A DNA stretch of 38,065 nucleotides, taken from contig NZ_CALFLA010000039.1 in assembly GCF_937880195.1 (NCBI RefSeq), positions 1 through 38,065 on the forward strand. The letters are read 5' to 3'. Source of the DNA: an uncultured Blautia sp. GTDB taxonomy: Bacteria; Bacillota; Clostridia; Lachnospirales; Lachnospiraceae. The position numbers were made by a program, and so were the translations under genes. How positions within the stretch are numbered: position 1 is the first letter of the stretch; every line of letters starts with the position of its first letter. The notes under the pieces were generated by a model. It was not told the origin of the DNA. It worked only from the letters and a program-made list of their open reading frames with translations, and searched no databases. Below, one piece after another: positions 33,150-38,065 of this stretch.

Positions 33150-33184
33150 AATAAAAAGACCCCGCCTATTTCTAAGCAGGGTCT
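33150..33184 (-). terminator. Hairpin after the major tail protein gene
   Basis: On the minus strand AGACCCTGC, a ten-base loop and GCGGGGTCT (one bulge or mismatch) are followed by TTTTATTATG, 26 bases after the stop of the major tail protein gene. A partial terminator or 3'-end stabiliser here would raise the amount of major tail protein over the downstream tail genes. Confidence 0.7.
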
Positions 33185-33209
33185 AAATACAATTATTTTC
33201 GTATCACGG

Positions 33210-33869
33210 TTATTCCGTTTTCATTATTTCGGCCACTTCATTAGGAAGTGGAAGTGCGGCTTCGGCGACATTATCACCATAAAGCTTTTTCTCCAATGCC
33301 GCTAACTTTGTAGGATCAACCTTAGTAGAATCGATGATAATATGAGATGTTGGCTTAAATTTATCCACAGTAACCGGTGTTGTACTACATTCCCAAGACA
33401 TCGTAGCCGCCTCCGGATTATCGTTTACCGTATTTCTAGCCATTTCGGATGGAGCTGCGAGTGCACCATAAATAAGATGCAGTTTATAACCGTGGGAATC
33501 GCCATCTACGTCATTCCCGATAAGTGTTCTATAAGACATTCCAAATGCTTTACGTTTCTGCTGGCCAATAGTTACTCCCTGAACAAGAGAACCTTCGCCA
33601 TTACACTCTGCAAATTCATCAGGATACATATATGCTTCGATTGTAAATCCAAACTCTTCAACAGACATAAGATTAAGATATTTAATGTTATCGGCATAAA
33701 GCGGTGTCGGTTCGGCACCAGATGGTGACTCTGTTACAGCTGTTAAACCATTCCATGCTACGCCTTTTGGATATGTACCCCCAGCCGCCTGTGGATAAAG
33801 TACACCATGGTCAATACCTGTTTCAAATAAACGTTCGCCCGTTTTATCCCATTCAATTTTATTAGGCAT
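33210..33869 (-). CDS. Major tail protein
   Basis: A 219-residue protein in the standard major tail protein slot: after the connector/tail-completion genes and before the chaperone pair. It reads as a beta-rich tube subunit: MPNKIEWDKTGERLFETGID at the start, then VEEFGFTIEAYMYPDEFAEC, GQQKRKAFGMSYRTLIGND, and a strand-rich region ending in SHIIIDSTKVDPTKLAALEK. These are characteristic of Clostridia phage tube proteins. It has AAGGAGGA before an ATG in TCAAAATG context and is followed by a terminator-like hairpin, as expected for a protein needed in many copies. Confidence 0.82.
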   Translation of the reverse strand: MPNKIEWDKTGERLFETGIDHGVLYPQAAGGTYPKGVAWNGLTAVTESPSGAEPTPLYADNIKYLNLMSVEEFGFTIEAYMYPDEFAECNGEGSLVQGVTIGQQKRKAFGMSYRTLIGNDVDGDSHGYKLHLIYGALAAPSEMARNTVNDNPEAATMSWECSTTPVTVDKFKPTSHIIIDSTKVDPTKLAALEKKLYGDNVAEAALPLPNEVAEIMKTE

Positions 33870-33883
33870 TTTGATTTTCCTCC

Positions 33884-34189
33884 TTAATAATATAGTGTTA
33901 ATACGTCATGATTGAGTCCGCCAGATTTATATTGTCTATCATAAGAACAATATGGTAACGTCATAAGCTTATCGATTACCGGATTATCTGGGCGTTTATC
34001 AATCACAGTTATGTCATAACGTGTATTTTTTAAATACGTAGAATTGTCAGCTTTCTTGGTTTCTATTCGACCCTTTGAATAAATGATAGCTGGGTATTCC
34101 ATCTTTAATGGTTCTGGAGGTTGATAATACACATGCTTAGTCCCAAGCAATTGTTCTAATTTATTTTGTAATTCTAAGCGACTACCCAT
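33884..34189 (-). CDS. Tail terminator/completion-like protein
   Basis: A 101-residue small alpha/beta protein. Its N-terminal helix is GSRLELQNKLEQLLGTKHVY, followed by strands (YPAIIYSKGRIETKKADN, then TRYDITVIDKRPDNP) and MTLPYCSYDRQYKSGGLNHD. This layout matches the tail terminator/minor capsid family that lies just before the major tail protein. I place the start at the ATG at 34189, eight bases after AGGAGG. A GTG at 34198 in the same frame overlaps that ribosome binding site. The start overlaps the upstream gene's 3' end by 8 bp. Confidence 0.68.
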   Translation of the reverse strand: MGSRLELQNKLEQLLGTKHVYYQPPEPLKMEYPAIIYSKGRIETKKADNSTYLKNTRYDITVIDKRPDNPVIDKLMTLPYCSYDRQYKSGGLNHDVLTLYY

Positions 34190-34499
34190 TATAAACACCT
34201 CCTAAATTTATAATAAGTCTTGGAAACTGAACTTCGACATCTGTCACTTTCCATTTTTCGCCTGAAAATTCAATCCATGTCATGGCAGAAACATGATCTC
34301 TGGCATAGGGATCGGCTACTATACTGATTTGATTCGAAATAGTAATATCGTCTATTACTTCTCCAGATGACTGTCGTTTCCATCGATTGCTCATAATGTC
34401 TCCGAAATAAGGGCGTTCTACAATTTCATCTTCAACCCATACACCTGGCTCAACTTCGCCAGTATAAGTAAAGCCGATTTTCCCGTACCATTTACTCAT
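34182..34499 (-). CDS. Head-tail connector/head closure-like protein
   Basis: A 105-residue beta-rich protein between the capsid and the tail terminator-like gene, a usual head-closure position. Visible stretches are GKIGFTYTGEVEPGVWVEDE, then RWKRQSSGEVIDDITISNQI, and a final WKVTDVEVQFPRLIINLGGV. No catalytic motif. The ATG is about seven bases after GGAGTGA; that ribosome binding site is itself the body of a two-codon reading frame (ATG GAG TGA) at 34506-34514. Family assignment is by position and general character. Confidence 0.62.
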   Translation of the reverse strand: MSKWYGKIGFTYTGEVEPGVWVEDEIVERPYFGDIMSNRWKRQSSGEVIDDITISNQISIVADPYARDHVSAMTWIEFSGEKWKVTDVEVQFPRLIINLGGVYNG

Positions 34500-34520
34500 G
34501 TTTTATCACTCCATTTTGAA

Positions 34521-35573
34521 TCAATTAGCAGTTACAAGTTCAATAGCAGCCGCAGAAAACGGTTTCGTAAGGGCTCCAGAACAACGGGTCTCAATAAGGT
34601 ACTTCATCTGGTTGTAATCGATATCAAAATCATCAAACATATTTACAGCGCCGCCCTTATCTGCGCCAACATTGTAATCGTTAAGATTTACATAAATACC
34701 AGCAAGTGTATGGGTATTAGATGCTACTGTTCTTGTAAGATTCTCCATAACGGGAACTGGAACAATCTTTCTAACGCGAAGAGCTGTTGCCAGTTTCTCG
34801 ATTGTGTCATAAATAACACGTCCGTTCGCATCTTCAAGAAGAAGGCAATTGGTAAGCATGTCCTCAGACATATACATTACTGGATTACCAGAACCTTTGT
34901 AATTCTTTCTAGACTTGATACAAGACTTGATAAATCCTTTCGCTTTCACATCGTCTGTAGCGTCTTTGGCAACATTGACTGCTACTTTAATTGTGTAAAC
35001 ATCATCATCTGTCCAGATAGGTCTGATGTTCTGCTCGTTAATTTTGTCGTTAGAAGAATTAGATCTTCCGTCTCCAACCAAAATAGCTCTTGCGATTTCC
35101 TCATTGAGCATCATCCGCATCTCTGTTTTAAGCCAAGCGACTACATCCATTTCTGTAATGTCGATAATGTCATCTCTATCAAGTTTCTGTTTCTTATAAA
35201 TAGTTGTTGGGTTAGTAACTCGTTTAAGAAGAGAAATTACTTCCTCAAATTTCAGGTTGCCTTTGACGTAACCTCTAGCTCTTGCATCGGCTTCCGTGAT
35301 ATCTGCATGCACAGATTTGATACGAGAAAATGGTGTTTTATGTACGGCATTCATTACATCAGATACCCATGTATCATCGCGTTTGATAAAATCAGGCGCA
35401 TTATTAAGTTTTTTGGCATCCGGGAACAGATAATCGATCTGCTCAATACCATGCTGAAGAAATGCTTCCTTCAAGCTGCCGTTACGTTTCGCATCATCCA
35501 TGATTTCCACCATATCAGAGTGTGTAAGAACTTCCATCTTATCAGTGTCATTGTCAAATACATTGTGTTTCAT
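34521..35573 (-). CDS. Candidate internal start: stand-alone major capsid protein
   Basis: Inside the protease-capsid gene, in the same frame, AAGGAGG (plus positions 35584-35590) stands ten bases before an ATG at 35573, reading MKHNVFDNDTDKMEVL. Translation from it would give a 350-residue protein covering just the capsid domain, without protease and scaffold parts. The match to the consensus ribosome binding site is as good as at true starts in this operon, although the spacing is a little long. If used, it would give an excess of capsid over protease without cleavage, similar in idea to nested phage scaffold genes. The alternative is that the purine-rich stretch merely encodes Glu-Gly-Gly. 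Confidence 0.5.
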   Translation of the reverse strand: MKHNVFDNDTDKMEVLTHSDMVEIMDDAKRNGSLKEAFLQHGIEQIDYLFPDAKKLNNAPDFIKRDDTWVSDVMNAVHKTPFSRIKSVHADITEADARARGYVKGNLKFEEVISLLKRVTNPTTIYKKQKLDRDDIIDITEMDVVAWLKTEMRMMLNEEIARAILVGDGRSNSSNDKINEQNIRPIWTDDDVYTIKVAVNVAKDATDDVKAKGFIKSCIKSRKNYKGSGNPVMYMSEDMLTNCLLLEDANGRVIYDTIEKLATALRVRKIVPVPVMENLTRTVASNTHTLAGIYVNLNDYNVGADKGGAVNMFDDFDIDYNQMKYLIETRCSGALTKPFSAAAIELVTAN

Positions 35574-36368
35574 GTCGGTATTTCCTCCTTCATTCTCTTC
35601 GTCAATATCTACTCCGGCTTCTTCAAGAGCCATTCCAATAAGCGCATGAACAACTGTTTTCTGCTTTTCATTAAGTGTGTTAAGTACGTCCTCTACGGTT
35701 TCTTCATCGTCAGAATGCTTAACATCGTCTTCTTTATCGTCACCGGATGGCTCTTCTTCCAATGCTAATCCGATAAGTGCATATACTGCTTTTTTCTGTT
35801 TTTCATTAAGGGTTTCGAAAATATCTTTTAATGTTTCTTCGTCCCCGTTGTTTTTATTATTTTCTTCTGTCACTTTAGTGGCTCCTTCCTCATTATCTGA
35901 GTGAGATAATGCTTCTTTATTTTCGATATATTCGTCTGGACAGATATATCCTTCTTCAAGAGCGTCTTCTCCATGCATTATTACTGACTCTATAACTGCT
36001 CCAGGATTAGCACCTGCAAGAACTAAACTAAGTTCACGAATTACTCCATGAACAACATTACTGCCCTGCTGTTTAAGTCTGTTTGCATATATAGAGAAAC
36101 GGTTGACGTCCCCATGCTGGACTAACAATTTCGCAGTCTGTCCAGCATCTGTGTCATTAAAAGTAGCATATGCATATACGCCTTCATCCCTATTTTCAAG
36201 CAGGGCATGACCAAGCACTTCATCCACGCTGTTGTGCTGATGATTCCACACAAGAGGAACAATCTCGCCATCGCATTCTTTAAATGCATTTTTCATAATC
36301 ACTCGTCCATCAGCACACAGCATATTGGCTTTAGTAGCCCAGCCAGAACAATCGTATGACTTAGCCAT
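34521..36368 (-). CDS. Prohead protease-major capsid protein fusion
   Basis: A 615-residue protein joining two genes usually separate. Residues 1-130 are an HK97-type (U35) prohead protease: catalytic histidine candidates His43 and His45 in WNHQHN, and Ser114 in RELSLVLAGANPGA. Residues 140-265 are acidic and hold two copies of a short helical repeat (LNEKQKKAVYALIGLALEEE at about 187-206 and LNEKQKTVVHALIGMALEEA at about 232-251). This region probably serves as the scaffolding (delta) domain. Residues 266-615 are an HK97-fold major capsid protein. The protease would cut the scaffold from the shell. An internal start at Met266 is described separately. The gene starts with AAGGAGG and an ATG in TCAAAATG context. 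Confidence 0.85.
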   Translation of the reverse strand: MAKSYDCSGWATKANMLCADGRVIMKNAFKECDGEIVPLVWNHQHNSVDEVLGHALLENRDEGVYAYATFNDTDAGQTAKLLVQHGDVNRFSIYANRLKQQGSNVVHGVIRELSLVLAGANPGAVIESVIMHGEDALEEGYICPDEYIENKEALSHSDNEEGATKVTEENNKNNGDEETLKDIFETLNEKQKKAVYALIGLALEEEPSGDDKEDDVKHSDDEETVEDVLNTLNEKQKTVVHALIGMALEEAGVDIDEENEGGNTDMKHNVFDNDTDKMEVLTHSDMVEIMDDAKRNGSLKEAFLQHGIEQIDYLFPDAKKLNNAPDFIKRDDTWVSDVMNAVHKTPFSRIKSVHADITEADARARGYVKGNLKFEEVISLLKRVTNPTTIYKKQKLDRDDIIDITEMDVVAWLKTEMRMMLNEEIARAILVGDGRSNSSNDKINEQNIRPIWTDDDVYTIKVAVNVAKDATDDVKAKGFIKSCIKSRKNYKGSGNPVMYMSEDMLTNCLLLEDANGRVIYDTIEKLATALRVRKIVPVPVMENLTRTVASNTHTLAGIYVNLNDYNVGADKGGAVNMFDDFDIDYNQMKYLIETRCSGALTKPFSAAAIELVTAN

Positions 36369-36402
36369 TTTGATTTTCTGCCTCCTTTGTTTGTCAGTAT
36401 CT

Positions 36403-36666
36403 TTAGGCCGCTGTGAATGTTACTGCAGTTGCAGTTCCATCATTTGCAATAAGTCCTGTAGATTTAAGACATACTGGGATGTAATAAACATCTGACATAA
36501 ACACGACGACACCTTTAAGAAACAGATCCTTAAGTTCATCTTTCTTAACTTTGTCAGTCTTGGTTTCTTTGTCGTAAAACAGGGCCTTTGAACTATTGGC
36601 ATAAAGCACGGTTGTTTTTACGAATTTTTCATCAGCGTTTGCGTAAATGCGTTCTTTTTTAATCAT
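36403..36666 (-). CDS. Small phage head-region protein, unknown function
   Basis: An 87-residue protein between the portal and the protease-capsid gene. It is basic and strand-rich in the first half (MIKKERIYANADEKFVKTTV, then YDKETKTDKVKKDELKDLFL) and ends in a threonine/alanine-rich strand (NDGTATAVTFTAA). No family recognised; decoration or head-assembly accessory roles are possible. I place the start at the ATG at 36666, eight bases after GGAGGA. An upstream in-frame ATG at 36681 lies in the recurring TCAAAATGG motif and would put the ribosome binding site inside the coding region. Confidence 0.55.
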   Translation of the reverse strand: MIKKERIYANADEKFVKTTVLYANSSKALFYDKETKTDKVKKDELKDLFLKGVVVFMSDVYYIPVCLKSTGLIANDGTATAVTFTAA

Positions 36667-36718
36667 GAATAAATCCTCCATTTTGATTTTTTTTTGTTTT
36701 TATAAGTAAAGAAAGGCA

Positions 36719-36750
36719 TAAAAAAGCTCTGACCTATTTAATAGTCAGAG
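36719..36750 (-). terminator. Hairpin overlapping the end of the portal gene
   Basis: CTCTGAC, a ten-base AT loop and GTCAGAG followed by CTTTTTT on the minus strand. The left arm contains the last codons of the portal gene, and the stop codon is in the loop. It has the look of a complete intrinsic terminator within the late operon, so it probably acts partially or protects the portal message. Confidence 0.7.
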
Positions 36751-37991
36751 TCCATATCTTCCATTTCTTCATTTATTGGTTCTTCAGTTACTGGCTGTAG
36801 AGTATTGCCTGTCTGGTTAATATTACTATTTACTAATTGATCAGCTTTAGGATCATCGGATGGTTTCATTCCTATAATCTGTCTCACTTCATTTGCTGTT
36901 AAGATTTCATTTTGTGTAAATACGCCTGCAATTTCAGCAATCTTACTTACAGGAACTAATCGGAATGAATCTCTAAAGAATCGAATTGTCTGTTTTTGAG
37001 CCCTAGCGGTTTTAGTTAGAAATTTACGTTTCATCTCATCTACTATCGCGGATACGATTGGTTCGATAGTTCGCGTATAATAATTTAACATTTCAGTCTC
37101 CCCAGCAGAACCATCGAGAATCGCCTGGGTTATTCCGAGTTGGCTATATACAATGCTGGTCAAATATTCGATTTGTTTCATTAGATTATTATCTATTGGT
37201 CGATTAAGCTGAACTATCTTTTCTGTGCCATCTATATAGCCGATTCCATATGTCGAATTTTTTAGCTGCTCTTCAAGATCTGAACGTCTTTTATTTGCTT
37301 CAGCTCTACGCGATTCGGTTTTTATAACATACGGTAGCTGAATAATCATATCCAATTTTCCGCTGCTAATCCTCTCATCCATGCTATCCAGAAGTGACAA
37401 TTTCCGTATGAGCCTTTGCATAGTCGAATTGTGTTCATTAATGACTGCGTATAAGGGGTTTTCAACAATTGCAACCATTTTTTTCTCAAGCATAATCTCT
37501 TTTTTTTCGCCAGTTCGCTCATTGTATAATCGAACTTTTACATGCTTTGGATACCATTCAAGTATCTTTCCAGTTCGCATAGAATTTATTTTATAAGAAT
37601 CCGATTCAGCCGGATCAATATCTGTGTCAACCGGAACTATAGCAACACAGCCTTCATCTAACATGGACATTATTGCGTCTTGCATAAATGCTCTTCCAGT
37701 TTGATCAATGTTCGCTTCTAAATTAAGACAACTGTTTAATGCTGAATCAATGGTTCCTATATAGCGGCCATTTTCATCAATGCGACAATGATTTATACTA
37801 ACCGACGCTCCATCCAGAGCTATACGGTTAAAAATAGCGGTAACTATTGTACGTTCGTTACCGCGTGTCAATCTAGGTCTATCTGGTCTGTTGGAATACC
37901 CTGAGCCAATATCTGAAAAAGCATTAGTCGGATCTCGATTCATAAATGCGTTCCAGGAATGTTTCAGCCTGGTCATTAAATTTAATTCCAT
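36738..37991 (-). CDS. Phage portal protein
   Basis: A 417-residue HK97/SPP1-type portal that forms the ring through which DNA is packaged and ejected. Recognisable regions are GNERTIVTAIFNRIALDGAS (about 44-63), IVPVDTDIDPAESDSYKINS, VRLYNERTGEKKEI, and LTSIVYSQLGITQAILDGSA (about 283-302), where the family has its typical LGIP-like loop. This is followed by EMLNYYTRTIEPIVSAIVDE. The C-terminal 40 residues are acidic and Asn/Gln-rich. The ribosome binding site AGGAGG precedes an ATG in TCAAAATG context. It is followed by a hairpin and then the small head protein and protease-capsid genes, the usual order. Confidence 0.88.
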   Translation of the reverse strand: MELNLMTRLKHSWNAFMNRDPTNAFSDIGSGYSNRPDRPRLTRGNERTIVTAIFNRIALDGASVSINHCRIDENGRYIGTIDSALNSCLNLEANIDQTGRAFMQDAIMSMLDEGCVAIVPVDTDIDPAESDSYKINSMRTGKILEWYPKHVKVRLYNERTGEKKEIMLEKKMVAIVENPLYAVINEHNSTMQRLIRKLSLLDSMDERISSGKLDMIIQLPYVIKTESRRAEANKRRSDLEEQLKNSTYGIGYIDGTEKIVQLNRPIDNNLMKQIEYLTSIVYSQLGITQAILDGSAGETEMLNYYTRTIEPIVSAIVDEMKRKFLTKTARAQKQTIRFFRDSFRLVPVSKIAEIAGVFTQNEILTANEVRQIIGMKPSDDPKADQLVNSNINQTGNTLQPVTEEPINEEMEDMDSDY

Positions 37992-38011
37992 TTTGAAGTT
38001 TTACCTCCTAA

Positions 38012-38065
38012 TTAAGCTGTAGGTTTTATATTTTCCGCAATTTTCTGATCGACATATGATTGTAT
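38012..38065 (-). CDS. 3' end of an upstream phage gene (partial)
   Basis: The last 17 codons plus TAA of a minus-strand gene that continues past the right edge, reading IQSYVDQKIAENIKPTA. It ends 20 bases before the portal ATG, and the portal ribosome binding site lies in that gap. By the usual order of such phages it may be the large terminase subunit or a small head gene, but 17 residues cannot decide it. Confidence 0.5.
   Translation of the reverse strand: MQSYVDQKIAENIKPTA

Noticed and set aside
34710..35768. 352-codon plus-strand open frame opposite the capsid gene
   Set aside because: Cys/Phe/Ile-rich composition without any recognisable fold and no ribosome binding site; it mirrors the capsid codons.
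12600..38065. CRISPR array
   Set aside because: The repeated sequences are coding, of irregular type, and lack regularly spaced unique spacers.

Overview
The window is a piece of a Gram-positive, Clostridia-type chromosome. The strong AGGAGG ribosome binding sites, the deo/nucleoside gene set and the phage type suggest Lachnospiraceae; that family placement is inference. It has two parts, and essentially every real gene is on the minus strand, so transcription runs from high to low coordinates.

Host part (about 1-12,603). This is a nucleoside capture and catabolism locus. In transcription order it holds adenosine deaminase (add), a terminator hairpin and a promoter candidate, then a tightly packed BMP-type nucleoside ABC importer (ATPase, two permeases, substrate-binding protein). 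A hairpin spacer follows, then a Crp/Fnr-family regulator, purine nucleoside phosphorylase (punA), cytidine deaminase (cdd), uridine phosphorylase (udp), phosphopentomutase (deoB, TTG start) and deoxyribose-phosphate aldolase (deoC). A GC-rich hairpin closes the run. Beyond it lie a GNAT N-acetyltransferase and a membrane acyltransferase that overlap by 4 bp. Together the genes would import nucleosides, deaminate adenosine and cytidine, release the bases, and send (deoxy)ribose-1-phosphate through DeoB; DeoC then splits deoxyribose-5-phosphate into glyceraldehyde-3-phosphate and acetaldehyde. The substrate-binding protein has a Sec signal peptide but no lipobox cysteine.

Phage part (about 12,604 to the right edge). 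This is the late region of a long-tailed siphophage-type prophage that continues beyond the window. It starts beside a 20-codon C-terminal remnant of a host gene, a probable attachment site. In transcription order it runs: end of an unseen gene (38,065 edge), portal, a small protein, a prohead protease-major capsid fusion, two connector/completion proteins, major tail protein, two tail chaperone-like proteins, a GH25+CHAP+SH3b lysin, a gp10-like protein, a 2160-aa tape measure protein, a fibronectin-type distal tail protein, a baseplate hub-like protein, three tail/fibre proteins (two rich in collagen-like Gly-X-Y), a small unknown protein, a protein with a chitin-binding-like module, a holin candidate, and a membrane-anchored coiled-coil protein followed by a terminator. 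No terminase catalytic region, integrase, repressor or replication genes are visible.

The observations most worth a second look are: a strong internal ribosome binding site and in-frame ATG inside the protease-capsid gene, which could give free capsid protein; a two-enzyme lysin inside the tail module about 17 kb from the holin; a peptidoglycan-binding domain and two kinds of internal duplication in the tape measure; modular sharing between the collagen-like fibre proteins; a motif TCAAAATG at eight phage gene starts; and the host-phage junction. I found no clearly novel defence or regulatory system, CRISPR array, tRNA, rRNA or insertion sequence.
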